DNA from: Rhizobium sp. BK316
GTDB lineage: Bacteria; Pseudomonadota; Alphaproteobacteria; Rhizobiales; Rhizobiaceae
Assembly: GCF_014193695.1 (NCBI RefSeq)
Contig: NZ_JACHZR010000003.1
Span: 434,001 to 498,000, forward strand
Reading direction: 5' to 3'
DNA length: 64,000 nucleotides
Shown: positions 37,357 through 46,156 of the stretch, in pieces
Numbering within the stretch: the stretch's first letter is position 1
Layout of the letters: each line of letters opens with the position of its first letter
The notes under the pieces: model-generated
Told to the model about the DNA's origin: nothing
Seen by the model: the letters and a program-made list of their open reading frames with translations, nothing else
The model's database searches: none
Program-made: the position numbers and the translations under genes

Positions 37357-38604
37357 ATGCTTGATCCGAAATTCGTTCGCCGCGGCCTTTTCCTGGTCTT
37401 CATCATCCTTTTTCTGGATGTTATCGGCATTGCCATCATCATGCCGGTCCTGCCTGTCTATCTCGAGCAATTGACCGGCGGCACGGTCAGCGATGCGGCG
37501 GTCGATGGCGGCTGGCTCATGCTCATTTATTCGCTGATGCAGTTCCTGTTTGCGCCGCTGCTCGGAAACCTGAGCGACCGTTTCGGGCGCCGCCCGATCC
37601 TGCTGCTGTCGGTGCTGACCTTCGCCTTCGACAATTTCATCTGCGCTGTCGCTACCAGCTACTGGATGCTCTTCGTCGGTCGCGTGCTTGCCGGCATCAG
37701 TGGCGGCAGTTTCGCCACCTGCTCGGCCTATATCGCCGATATCAGCAATGACGAGAACCGTGCGAAGAATTTCGGCCTGATCGGTATCGCCTTTGGCGTT
37801 GGTTTCACTGTCGGTCCGGTCCTTGGCGGATTTCTTGGCGAGTTCGGGCCGCGCGTGCCGTTCTACGGTGCGGCCGCACTTTCCTTCGTCAATTTCATCG
37901 CAGCCTGTTTCCTGCTGCCGGAAACGCTTGATACAAAGAACCGCCGCAGCTTCGAGTGGAAACGCTCAAACCCGCTCGGTGCCTTGCGGCAGATGCGACA
38001 CTATCCCGGCATCGGTTGGGTCTGCCTCGTGATGTTCCTGTTTTTCCTCGCCCATGCCGTTTATCCTTCGGTCTGGTCCTTCGTCACGACCTTCCGATAC
38101 GGATGGAGCGAAGGGCAGATCGGCCTCTCGCTCGGCATCTACGGCATTGGTGCCGCATTGGTCATGGGGCTCGTGCTGCCGCGCGTCGTGCCTGTTCTCG
38201 GTGAATGGAAGACGGCGCTACTCGGCCTGTGTTTCTCGATGACAGCCCTCACAGGCTATGCCTTCGCCTGGGAAGGCTGGGTCGTCTACACGGTGATCGT
38301 GCTGACAGTCATGGAAAATGTTGCCGATCCGCCATTGCGCAGCATCGCCGCCGGCAAGGTGCCGCCCTCGGCGCAGGGCGAGTTGCAAGGCGCGCTCACC
38401 AGCATCAGCAGCATTACGACGATCATCGGCCCGCTGATCTTCACGCAGATGTTCGGCTATTTCACCAAGCCGGACGCGCCGGTCACCTTCGCCGGTGCGC
38501 CCTTTCTCCTCGCAGCATTTTTCATTCTCGTCTCTGCAGTTGTATTCCTGACGCGAGTGAGGAGATCGAAGGCGCCGGCTGGAGTCTTCAACGCGGCGGA
38601 ATGA
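37357..38604 (+). CDS. MFS drug/metabolite exporter (TetA-like)
   Basis: A 415-residue 12-helix major facilitator of the DHA1/TCR type: [20 protein letters not shown] in helix 1, the loop 2-3 motif [17 protein letters not shown] and motif C in [20 protein letters not shown]. These features are those of TetA-like proton antiporters; resistance cannot be inferred for this copy. It may be co-transcribed with the upstream LysR gene, although a 134-bp gap leaves space for its own promoter. Confidence 0.92.
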   Translation: MLDPKFVRRGLFLVFIILFLDVIGIAIIMPVLPVYLEQLTGGTVSDAAVDGGWLMLIYSLMQFLFAPLLGNLSDRFGRRPILLLSVLTFAFDNFICAVATSYWMLFVGRVLAGISGGSFATCSAYIADISNDENRAKNFGLIGIAFGVGFTVGPVLGGFLGEFGPRVPFYGAAALSFVNFIAACFLLPETLDTKNRRSFEWKRSNPLGALRQMRHYPGIGWVCLVMFLFFLAHAVYPSVWSFVTTFRYGWSEGQIGLSLGIYGIGAALVMGLVLPRVVPVLGEWKTALLGLCFSMTALTGYAFAWEGWVVYTVIVLTVMENVADPPLRSIAAGKVPPSAQGELQGALTSISSITTIIGPLIFTQMFGYFTKPDAPVTFAGAPFLLAAFFILVSAVVFLTRVRRSKAPAGVFNAAE

Positions 38605-38744
38605 TCCATCAAAAACAGTGAAGCTGTGATGAATTTTTCAGCATCTGCCTGTTTTGGGGTGGTTCTTTGCGCCGCTTTGCTCTAAGCCGGCATGATATTT
38701 TGCCGCCCTGCGGCCGTTAACGATTCAATCTCAGGAATAGTGTC

Positions 38745-40148
38745 ATGGACACGCCGATCGACGTGCGCACCATCGCGCCTGCAGCAGACAACCGCTGGTC
38801 TGCGCATATCCGCGCCACGCTGATGCTCGGCGTGCCGCTGATCGGTGCGCAACTGGCGCAATTCGGCATCGGCATGACCGACGTGATGATCGTCGGCCAG
38901 CTCGGTGCCGAAAACCTCGCGGCCATGGTACTTTCCGCGCAGTTCCTGTTTACGATCCTGATCTTCGGCTCGGGCTTTGCCATCGCCGTCATCCCGATGG
39001 TGGCGCATGCCTATGGCAGCGGCGACGTGGTGACGGTGCGCCGGTCGCTGCGCATGGGGATCTGGGTAGTCATCTGCTACTGGCTGCTGATGCAGCCGGC
39101 CTTCTTCAATTCCGAGGCGATCCTGCGGTATTTCGGGCAGAAGCCTGAGGTCGCGAAGCTCGCGCACGGCTATATCATTATCGGTCAGTTCGGCGTGCTG
39201 CCGGGCCTGCTCTACAATGTCATGCGCGCGCTCGTCAGCGCCATCGGCAAAGCCGGTGTCATTCTCCAGGTCACCATCGCCATGCTGGTGCTGAATGCGA
39301 TTGGCGCTTATATCCTGGTGCTCGGTCATTTCGGCCTGCCGGTGATGGGGCTTGAAGGCGCTGCGATCGTCTCCGTCGCGGTGCAGACGGCCGGTTTCCT
39401 CTTCATCCTGTCCTATGTGCGGGGCAGGGAGGAGACGCGGCGCTACGAGATTTTCGTTCGTTTCTGGAAGCCGGACTGGCATGCTTTCTTCGAGGTCATC
39501 CGCTTGGGCTTGCCGATCAGCATCACCATCCTCGCCGAAGTCAGTTTGTTCACGGCCGCCTCGCTGCTGATGGGCCATATCGGCACGATCGAGCTTGCCG
39601 CGCATGGCATCGCTCTGCAGTGGGCGTCGATGGCCTTCATGATTCCGCTCGGCCTCGGTCAGGCGGCAACCGTGCGCGTCGGTGTCGCGCACGGGCAGGG
39701 CGATCATGCCGGGCTGGTGCGGGCGGCGATTACGGTGCTGATCATCGCCAGCATCGCCGCCATCATCGGCAGCATCATTTTTGCGACCATACCGCAACTT
39801 CTGGGACGCCTGTTTCTCGATGTCAGCCTGCCGGAGGCGCCGCAGGTGCTGGCCTATGCCGGTCCGCTGATCGTCATTGCTGGTCTCTTCCAGTTTGTCG
39901 ACGGCCTGCAGGCAATCGCCAGCGGTTTGCTGCGCGGGTTGAAGGATGCGCGCGTGCCGATGATCATGGCGCTGATCGCCTATTGGCCGATCGGCTTCTT
40001 CCTCGCCTGGGCCTTTGCCTTCCCGCTCGGTTTCGGCGGCCTCGGCATCTGGTTCGGCTTCCTCGTCGGGCTTGCGGCCGCTGCCGCCATGCTCTGTGCG
40101 CGCTTCTATATTCTCGTTCGCCGGGAGGGGGCAACGGCCGGCGCCTGA
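38745..40148 (+). CDS. MATE-family efflux transporter
   Basis: A 467-residue inner-membrane protein with about twelve helices and two homologous halves, typical of NorM/MATE cation-antiporting multidrug exporters: MLGVPLIGAQLAQFGIGMTD near the N-terminus and LGLPISITILAEVSLFTAAS at the start of the second half. Substrates are unknown. It is separate from the MFS gene by 140 bp and is convergent with the monooxygenase-like gene, which ends 16 bp beyond its stop. Confidence 0.92.
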   Translation: MDTPIDVRTIAPAADNRWSAHIRATLMLGVPLIGAQLAQFGIGMTDVMIVGQLGAENLAAMVLSAQFLFTILIFGSGFAIAVIPMVAHAYGSGDVVTVRRSLRMGIWVVICYWLLMQPAFFNSEAILRYFGQKPEVAKLAHGYIIIGQFGVLPGLLYNVMRALVSAIGKAGVILQVTIAMLVLNAIGAYILVLGHFGLPVMGLEGAAIVSVAVQTAGFLFILSYVRGREETRRYEIFVRFWKPDWHAFFEVIRLGLPISITILAEVSLFTAASLLMGHIGTIELAAHGIALQWASMAFMIPLGLGQAATVRVGVAHGQGDHAGLVRAAITVLIIASIAAIIGSIIFATIPQLLGRLFLDVSLPEAPQVLAYAGPLIVIAGLFQFVDGLQAIASGLLRGLKDARVPMIMALIAYWPIGFFLAWAFAFPLGFGGLGIWFGFLVGLAAAAAMLCARFYILVRREGATAGA

Positions 40149-40164
40149 GCCGGCCGTCCTGGTA

Positions 40165-40485
40165 TCAGGCGGCCACGGGCTTGTAGCTGGCGATATCGGC
40201 GCGAATGCCGAGACGTGCAAACATTTCCTGCGGGTCGAAATTGGCGGCCTTATGGGCTGCTGCAACGACAGCCCGCACGCGCTCGACGACATCGGCGCTT
40301 TCCCATTCGGCGACTGTCACGAAATTGAATTCGCCGGGACCGGCAACCTGTTCCAGCACCGTATGATTGATGAAGCCGTCCTGCGCCTCCAGCACCTTAT
40401 GGGTCATCATGACGTTGACAAGAAATTCCTCGCGCGCCGCTGCCGGCACGATGAATTTGTCTATCCTGTAGAAAGCTCCGCTCAT
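40165..40485 (-). CDS. ABM (antibiotic biosynthesis monooxygenase) domain protein
   Basis: A 106-residue ferredoxin-like-fold protein: FYRIDKFIVPAAAREEFLVN at the N-terminus, then FINHTVLEQVAGPGEFNFVT with VAEWESADVV, typical of the small ABM/YgiN-like family. These are dimeric cofactor-free oxygenases or quinol-handling proteins; the substrate is unknown. It stands alone with its own upstream region; it ends next to the convergent MATE gene. Confidence 0.8.
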   Translation of the reverse strand: MSGAFYRIDKFIVPAAAREEFLVNVMMTHKVLEAQDGFINHTVLEQVAGPGEFNFVTVAEWESADVVERVRAVVAAAHKAANFDPQEMFARLGIRADIASYKPVAA

Positions 40486-40560
40486 CCAGTTTTCTCCTGC
40501 ATCTGATGTTGGCAGGCAGTTCTGTAATTCCTCAAGTTAAGTTGAGGTCAATATGCGGGC

Positions 40561-40587
40561 AAAGAAAAAGGCCCGCCTGAGCGAGCC
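40561..40587 (-). terminator. Intrinsic terminator of carA
   Basis: On the minus strand GGCTCGC / GCGGGCC (one G-T pair) with a 4-base loop is followed by TTTTTCTTT, 12 bp after the carA stop. Confidence 0.8.
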
Positions 40588-40598
40588 TCGATCTGATG

Positions 40599-41804
40599 TC
40601 AGCGTTCGGCGAGCGCCGGTTCACCCTTCTTCTCGCGCACCATGTTGACGAAGCGGCGGAAGAGATAGTGGCTGTCCTGCGGGCCGGGTGATGCTTCCGG
40701 ATGGTGCTGGACGGAGAAGACCGATTTGCCGAGAACGCGCAGGCCGCAATTGGTACCGTCGAACAGCGATACGTGAGTCTCCTCAACGCCTTCGGGCAGC
40801 GACTTCGTGTCGACTGCGAAGCCGTGGTTCATGGAGACGATCTCGACCTTGCCGGTCGTGTGGTCCTTCACCGGATGGTTTGCGCCGTGGTGACCTTGAT
40901 GCATCTTCTCGGTCTTGGCGCCGAGAGCGAGGCCAAGCATCTGGTGGCCGAGGCAGATGCCGAAGACGGGTATATCGGTGCTGATCAGTTCCTTGATGAC
41001 GGGCACGGCATATTCGCCTGTCGCGGCCGGATCGCCCGGGCCGTTCGACAGGAAGATACCGTCCGGCTGCAGGGCGAGTACGTCCTCAGCGCTGGTCGTT
41101 GCCGGCATGACGGTGACCTTGCAGTCGAGGCCGGCAAAAAGGCGCAGGATGTTTCGCTTCACGCCGTAATCCAGGCAGACGACATGATACTTGCTGTCAG
41201 AGGCGCCGAGTTCGCCATAACCTTCATTCCAGATCCAGGGGGTCTGCGACCACTGCGAGGACTGGCCGGAGGAGGCGATCTTGGCGAGGTCGAGGCCCTC
41301 GAGGCCGCTCCATGCCTTTGCTTCCGCCTTCAGCGCATCGATGTCGAAAGTGCCCGCGGGATCATGGGCGATGACGGCGTTCGGCGAGCCGTTCTCGCGG
41401 ATCCAGGCCGTCAGCGCGCGGGTGTCGATGCCGCAGAGGCCGATGATGCCGCGGGCCTTCAGCCAGGCGTCGAGATGTTTGACGGCGCGATAGTTCGAGG
41501 GTTCTGTGATGTCGGCCTTGAAGATCACGCCGACGGCGCCGTGGCGTGCTGCCGGCGTCAGGTCTTCGATGTCTTCTTCGTTGGTGCCGATATTGCCGAT
41601 ATGGGGGAAGGTGAAGGTGACGATCTGGCCGAGATAGGAGGGGTCGGTGAGGATTTCCTCGTAACCGGTCAGCGCCGTATTGAAGACCGCCTCGGCCTGG
41701 ACCTTGCCGGTTGCCCCGATGCCCTTGCCTTCGATGACGGTGCCGTCGGCAAGAACGAGCAGGGCGGTCGGCTTTTCGGTTGTCCAGGGTGCTGTCGCGG
41801 TCAT
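40599..41804 (-). CDS. carA: Carbamoyl-phosphate synthase small subunit
   Basis: A 401-residue glutamine amidotransferase subunit. N-terminal CPSase domain (ALLVLADGTVIEGKGIGATG, FNTALTGYEEILTDPSYLGQ) and class I glutaminase domain with the nucleophile Cys in PVFGICLGHQMLGLALGA and the His/Glu pair in SVQHHPEASPGPQDS. It supplies ammonia to CarB. ATG (MTATAPWTTEKP) chosen; an ATG two codons upstream and an open frame to 41909 exist but are not conserved. carA and carB are separated by about 9 kb, not adjacent as in many bacteria. Confidence 0.95.
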   Translation of the reverse strand: MTATAPWTTEKPTALLVLADGTVIEGKGIGATGKVQAEAVFNTALTGYEEILTDPSYLGQIVTFTFPHIGNIGTNEEDIEDLTPAARHGAVGVIFKADITEPSNYRAVKHLDAWLKARGIIGLCGIDTRALTAWIRENGSPNAVIAHDPAGTFDIDALKAEAKAWSGLEGLDLAKIASSGQSSQWSQTPWIWNEGYGELGASDSKYHVVCLDYGVKRNILRLFAGLDCKVTVMPATTSAEDVLALQPDGIFLSNGPGDPAATGEYAVPVIKELISTDIPVFGICLGHQMLGLALGAKTEKMHQGHHGANHPVKDHTTGKVEIVSMNHGFAVDTKSLPEGVEETHVSLFDGTNCGLRVLGKSVFSVQHHPEASPGPQDSHYLFRRFVNMVREKKGEPALAER

Positions 41805-42076
41805 CTTCATCCCGTTTCCGGCGGGCTCTTGCGTTCGGGTAACGCTGGCCGGCCATTTGATCTCGCAGGCGCAGGCGCGCGGCTTTTGCCGCGTTTGACG
41901 CCTGATCACGAATTTTGGTGCAGGTGGCGGTAAATAGCCACGCTCTCTGCCTAGGTCAATCTTTGTACCGCAGATTGCGGCACTTTTCCTGCTGATATTG
42001 GCGGGATTCTCGCAATTTATTTGATCCCATGCATCAGCGTGGTTTATGAAAGCGCCATTTTAAAAGGAGTAGTGAC

Positions 42077-42529
42077 ATGCTGCGCGATCAACTCACCACC
42101 CAGCTCAAAGAGGCCATGAAGGCGAAGAAGATGGATCGTCTCGGCACTATCCGTCTCATTCAGGCTGCGATCAAGGATCGCGACATCGCCAATCGCGGCG
42201 CCGGCAAGGAAGAGGCGGGCGACGATGAAGTGCTGCAGATCCTCGCCAAGATGGTGAAGCAGCGCGATGAGTCGGCGAAGATCTACGAAGAGAATGCCCG
42301 TCCGGAACTTGCCGAAAAGGAACGCGCCGAAATCGCCGTCATCCAGGATTTTCTGCCGAAGCAGCTTTCCGACGATGAAGTGCGCGCCAATATCGCCGCC
42401 ATCATCAAGGACGTCGGCGCCGAAGGTCCGAAGGACATGGGCAAGATCATGGCTGCTCTCAAAGAGCGTTATGCCGGCCAGATGGACTTTGCCAAGGCTT
42501 CCGGCACGGTCAAAGAGCTGCTGAAATAA
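42077..42529 (+). CDS. yqeY: GatB/YqeY domain protein
   Basis: A 150-residue all-helical protein: LRDQLTTQLKEAMKAKKMDR, LGTIRLIQAAIKDRDIANRG, then IQDFLPKQLSDDEVRANIAA and EGPKDMGKIMAALKERYAGQ. It resembles the tRNA-binding tail of GatB and the YqeY family that lies next to rpsU, dnaG and rpoD in many genomes. Function unproven. AAAGGAG 6 bp before the ATG gives a strong start. dnaG lies downstream on the same strand but separated by 1.6 kb with an opposing gene. Confidence 0.92.
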   Translation: MLRDQLTTQLKEAMKAKKMDRLGTIRLIQAAIKDRDIANRGAGKEEAGDDEVLQILAKMVKQRDESAKIYEENARPELAEKERAEIAVIQDFLPKQLSDDEVRANIAAIIKDVGAEGPKDMGKIMAALKERYAGQMDFAKASGTVKELLK

Positions 42530-43529
42530 GACGTCTCGCCTGCGGTTGTTCTTCGACCGCAGGCCCCAGCACGTGCTCGGCGGCGGCGTCTATGATGGCG
42601 AATTTCGCCGCCTGATAATTCCAGTATTCAAGCACGAAACCGCGGGAGAGCCAGAAATCGCCCTTTCTCGGGGGCTCGGTCCAGCCCACGCTTCCCATAT
42701 TCGCCGCCTGGGTGAGCAAGCGCTTCAGGTGCGTGTTGGAGATCATGAACTGATCGCGGATCTCGCGCAGCGACAGTGGGCCGACGACGACGTGGTCGGT
42801 AGAATGCGGAAAGCCCGGCAGGCGCGAAATCAGATAGTCCATCACAAGGCCGCCGGAATTGGCCCAGTTGAAGAGATTGAAAGTGGCGCCGGGGTTGCGG
42901 ACAGCTTCGGTCTCGATGATCTTTCTGGCGATGAGCGGCTGAAGGCTGGCGATCAATGTGGGATCGGCCGTCAGATTTTCCGCACGGCGGCCGCCGTCGA
43001 GGCTATCCAGAATCATCAGGTGGGCGACCAGCCATTTGGTGAAATGCTGTTCGGCCGTTTCCGTCGGTTCGAGAAAGCGGGTGCGCTTGTCTTCGCCCGG
43101 AGCGGAACGTAGAAACCGATAGGCCAGCATTTCCTGTACGAAGGCGGCTGCGGTGTTGCGGCTGGCGATCTTGTTCTGGACGGCGAAATCGATGAACCGG
43201 CCAGAATAAAGGCCGCGCTTCTCATCGCCTGGATAGCCGTAATAGAGAGCGAAGCCCGCATGCGCCATTAGCCAGCGCTGTTGTGCGGCGAATATCGATG
43301 CAATACGCGGGCTCTCGCGGTAAATTGCGAGCATTTGATTGGCACAATGAAGAATTGCAGCAAGAAAATTATCGTCGGCTGCAAGTTTTTCTGCGGTGTA
43401 GGCCATAGCGCTGTCCAGGAGTTTTGCGCATTCATTTGCCACGCCTATTGGAAGTGTCAATGCTTTTGTATTTTGGGAGTTAACCGGCAAGGTTAAACGC
43501 AACAAAGTCGCAACGCCGGGGCTGAGCAT
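42510..43529 (-). CDS. Uncharacterised protein with a probable helix-turn-helix
   Basis: A 339-residue soluble protein. I do not recognise a named family. The C-terminal segment LSLREIRDQFMISNTHLKRL, LTQAANMGSVGWTEPPRKG reads like a winged-helix recognition unit, which suggests a regulator; the N-terminal half is largely helical. An ATG at 43406 (MAYTAEKL) is an alternative start; the first 41 residues have lower GC and unusual codon use. The 3' end overlaps yqeY by 20 bp (convergent). A structured RNA with an intrinsic terminator lies about 90 bp upstream on the same strand, so the gene may be controlled by attenuation. Confidence 0.65.
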   Translation of the reverse strand: MLSPGVATLLRLTLPVNSQNTKALTLPIGVANECAKLLDSAMAYTAEKLAADDNFLAAILHCANQMLAIYRESPRIASIFAAQQRWLMAHAGFALYYGYPGDEKRGLYSGRFIDFAVQNKIASRNTAAAFVQEMLAYRFLRSAPGEDKRTRFLEPTETAEQHFTKWLVAHLMILDSLDGGRRAENLTADPTLIASLQPLIARKIIETEAVRNPGATFNLFNWANSGGLVMDYLISRLPGFPHSTDHVVVGPLSLREIRDQFMISNTHLKRLLTQAANMGSVGWTEPPRKGDFWLSRGFVLEYWNYQAAKFAIIDAAAEHVLGPAVEEQPQARRLISAAL

Positions 43530-43620
43530 TTCAGGTTTCTCCGAAAGACTGAAATGTCCAGTGTATTTGTCTTAACGCAATTTCGGATGCAAGCCGTTGC
43601 GCACTTTCCTGGAATTACCC

Positions 43621-43662
43621 AAAAAATAAGAAGGCAGGAGCTGGGGGCGCTCCTGCCTTCTT
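43621..43662 (-). terminator. Strong intrinsic terminator with no gene before it
   Basis: A perfect 13-bp stem (AAGAAGGCAGGAG / CTCCTGCCTTCTT, 43628-43640 and 43650-43662) with a 9-base loop is followed on the minus strand by ATTTTTT. No minus-strand gene ends here: the nearest upstream coding sequence on that strand is several kilobases away, so it must terminate an RNA gene or a leader transcript. Confidence 0.8.
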
Positions 43663-43790
43663 GCTCTTTGCTTCCGTCAGCGACGCAGGGTTGAAACCCA
43701 AGCCGGCGGGTATTTGCAAAGGCACCCTTGCGAGGCGGCGCCGGGGGTAGGGATGGTGCCTCGCTTGGGGATCGCTTTGTTGAGACCGAA
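43621..43790 (-). ncRNA. Candidate structured non-coding RNA or riboregulatory leader
   Basis: Upstream of the orphan terminator the minus strand can fold into a long nested hairpin: outer stem AGCGA/TCGCT (43772-43776 with 43679-43683), middle stem CCCAAGC/GCTTGGG (43763-43769 with 43697-43703), inner stem GGCACC/GGTGCC-type (43755-43760 with 43721-43726), separated by asymmetric bubbles, then the terminator. A weak TTTGAA-16-CATAAG promoter lies about 43792-43820. I cannot match it to tmRNA, RNase P or SRP RNA; a long bulged hairpin is the general shape of 6S RNA but the sequence is not proof. It could instead be the 5' leader of the gene starting at 43529. Confidence 0.5.
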
Positions 43791-43840
43791 CTTATGGCCA
43801 GGCCCCGGCTTATTCAAATTACAAAAATATAATAATCCCG

Positions 43841-43914
43841 GATTCGGCCTTCCGGGCTGTGAATATGGAGGCGCGCAGCGCTCCTCCGAGCGGGAAGTGA
43901 ATACTGGCCGAATC
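43841..43914. other. Second structured inverted-repeat element
   Basis: A 9-bp perfect stem GATTCGGCC / GGCCGAATC (43841-43849 and 43906-43914) encloses a smaller GGAGGCGC / GCGCTCC hairpin (43867-43884). It lies between the RNA candidate and dnaG, in A/T-richer surroundings. Function unknown; it could be the 5' part of a longer minus-strand transcript or a dispersed repeat. Confidence 0.35.
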
Positions 43915-44167
43915 TTCTATAACAGATTGTTTTTACGTGCTCTTTCTAAAGAGCGATTTTCGCGGAGTGGATGATGCCGGTGTCTCGAAATTTGAGATAT
44001 GTCAAAAATGTCGCACCCTCTGCGTGGCCCCGATAACGCTTTGTTGAGTGGCGTTTGCCGAGATTTTTGACAGGGTTGCCGGCCCTGTGAAAAGCGGGAT
44101 TTAAGGCAGAAGTTTCGTGGCGCAGCGTGGCAAAGCTGCTTATATGGAGGTTCTGCAAGAGGTAGAG

Positions 44168-46156
44168 ATGCGCTTTTCACCCACCTTCCTGGACGATATC
44201 CGTGACCGCGTTCCCATATCGAACGTGATTGCGCGGCGCGTGAACTGGGACAAGCGCAAGACCAACGTGTCGCGTGGCGACTATTGGGCCTGCTGCCCCT
44301 TCCACGGCGAGAAGTCGCCGAGCTTCCATTGCGAGGACCGCAAGGGTCGTTACCATTGCTTCGGCTGCGGGGTGACCGGCGATCATTTCCGCTTTCTGAC
44401 CGAGCTTGAGGGCCTGAGCTTCCCCGAAGCCGTGCAGACGATCGCAGATATGGCCGGCGTGCCGATGCCGGTTGCCGATCCGCAAATGGAAAAGCGGGAG
44501 AAGGAGCGCACTTCGCTTCTCGACGTCATGGAAATGGCGACGCAGTTCTTTCAGGATCAGTTGCAGACGGCCAATGGCGCCAGGGCGCGCGCCTATCTGC
44601 GCGACCGCGGGCTGACGGGCCGCACGATCGAGACCTTCAGGCTCGGGTTTGCGCCTGACAGCCGCAATGCGCTGAAGGAATTTTTGGCCGGCAAGGGTGT
44701 CACCAAGGAGCAGATCGAGGCGTGCGGCCTGGTGGTGCATGAAAACGTGCCGGTCTCCTATGACCGGTTCCGAGACCGCATCATGTTCCCGATCCTTTCC
44801 TCTCGCGAGAAGGTCATCGCCTTCGGTGGACGCGCCATGTCGCCGGATGCGCCGGCGAAATATCTCAATTCCAACGAGACAGAGCTCTTCCATAAGGGCA
44901 ATGTGCTCTACAATTTCGCTCGTGCGCGCCGCGCGATGCAGGGCGCGAACGGCGAGGGCACGATCATCGCCGTCGAAGGCTATATGGATGTCATCGCGCT
45001 GCATCAGGCCGGCGTCGCAAATGCTGTCGCACCACTCGGCACGGCACTGACCGAAAACCAGCTTGATCTGCTCTGGAAGATGACATCGCAGCCGGTGCTC
45101 TGCTTCGATGGCGACGGTGCCGGTATCCGCGCCGCCAATCGCGCCGCCGATCTGGCGCTGCCGCATCTGAAGCCGGGGCGTAGCGTGCGTTTCGCGCTGC
45201 TGCCCGATGGCAAGGATCCCGACGATCTCGTGAAGCACGAGGGCAGGGCGCCCTTCGACAAGGTCATGGCGCAGGCCAAGCCGCTCTCGGAAATGCTGTG
45301 GGATCGCGAGGCGCGGAGCGGCAAGTTCGACACGCCGGAAGCGCGCGCCGAACTGGAAGCGCGGCTGAGACAGCTCGTGGCCGTCATTGCCGACGAAAAT
45401 GTGCGCCGCCATTACCAGCAGGATATGCGCGATCGCCTGAACAGCTTCTTCCAGCCGCAATTCCAGAACCGCGGCGGTGGCGAGCGGCGCAATTTTGGTG
45501 GTGGCAATGGTGGCGGCAGTTTTCGGGGTCAGAAGGGTGGCGCTCCGGCGGGACCCCGAACCCCGGTCGCCGCGTCGGATCGTCTGGCTCGCTCGGGTCT
45601 CGTGCGCGGCCATCAGGACAATGCGGCGCTCAGGGAATGCGTGCTGGCCCTGACGGTCATCAATCACCCCTCGCTGATGCTCGACGATTACGATGAGATT
45701 GCCGCGATCGACTATGACAATCGCGACCTGCAGAAGCTCTGGTCGGCGATGCTGGGGGCGGCGGCCGTCGTTGCCGGGCCGCATCTGACGCGTGATTATC
45801 TGATGGAATGCCTCGATGTTGCGGGTTTCGGCCCGCTCCTGAAAAACCTCGATCAGCAGGTGCGCAATGCGCGGCTCTGGACGGCGACCGAGGCGGCGGC
45901 GATGGAGGATGCCCGCGAGGGCTATCGTCAGGCGCTTGCCTTCCACAAGCGCGCCAAGGATCTGCGCTGGCAGAAGATCGAGTTGGAGCGCGATATCGCG
46001 CAGGCGACGGAGGCCGGTGACGATTCCGAGATCGACCGGTTGATGCGCGCGTCCCAGGAAGTGCATTTCGAGGCATTGCGGCTTGAGAACCAGGAGGCCA
46101 TTATCGATGGCTTCGGTGTGCTCTCCGGTCGCGTCAAAGGCGCTGCGAGCCACTGA
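44168..46156 (+). CDS. dnaG: DNA primase
   Basis: A 662-residue primase. The zinc-binding CHC2 domain has Cys43, His46, Cys64 and Cys67 ([10 protein letters not shown] and [11 protein letters not shown]); the TOPRIM catalytic core shows [14 protein letters not shown] and [14 protein letters not shown]; the C-terminal helicase-binding domain follows a Gly-rich linker ([14 protein letters not shown]). It lays RNA primers for replication with DnaB. The ATG at 44168 has AGAGGTAG upstream; the frame is open from 44117 without such support. Stop and recQ start overlap (TGATG), so the two are translationally coupled. Confidence 0.96.
   Translation: MRFSPTFLDDIRDRVPISNVIARRVNWDKRKTNVSRGDYWACCPFHGEKSPSFHCEDRKGRYHCFGCGVTGDHFRFLTELEGLSFPEAVQTIADMAGVPMPVADPQMEKREKERTSLLDVMEMATQFFQDQLQTANGARARAYLRDRGLTGRTIETFRLGFAPDSRNALKEFLAGKGVTKEQIEACGLVVHENVPVSYDRFRDRIMFPILSSREKVIAFGGRAMSPDAPAKYLNSNETELFHKGNVLYNFARARRAMQGANGEGTIIAVEGYMDVIALHQAGVANAVAPLGTALTENQLDLLWKMTSQPVLCFDGDGAGIRAANRAADLALPHLKPGRSVRFALLPDGKDPDDLVKHEGRAPFDKVMAQAKPLSEMLWDREARSGKFDTPEARAELEARLRQLVAVIADENVRRHYQQDMRDRLNSFFQPQFQNRGGGERRNFGGGNGGGSFRGQKGGAPAGPRTPVAASDRLARSGLVRGHQDNAALRECVLALTVINHPSLMLDDYDEIAAIDYDNRDLQKLWSAMLGAAAVVAGPHLTRDYLMECLDVAGFGPLLKNLDQQVRNARLWTATEAAAMEDAREGYRQALAFHKRAKDLRWQKIELERDIAQATEAGDDSEIDRLMRASQEVHFEALRLENQEAIIDGFGVLSGRVKGAASH

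Noticed and set aside
37357..38604. Tetracycline resistance determinant
   Set aside because: The sequence is a generic DHA1 exporter; TetA-like motifs are shared by many unrelated exporters.
43621..44116. tmRNA, RNase P RNA or SRP RNA
   Set aside because: No tRNA-like acceptor or tag-coding region, no RNase P signature such as GAGGAAAGTCC, and no SRP loop GGTCAGGTCCGGAAGG-type motif were seen.
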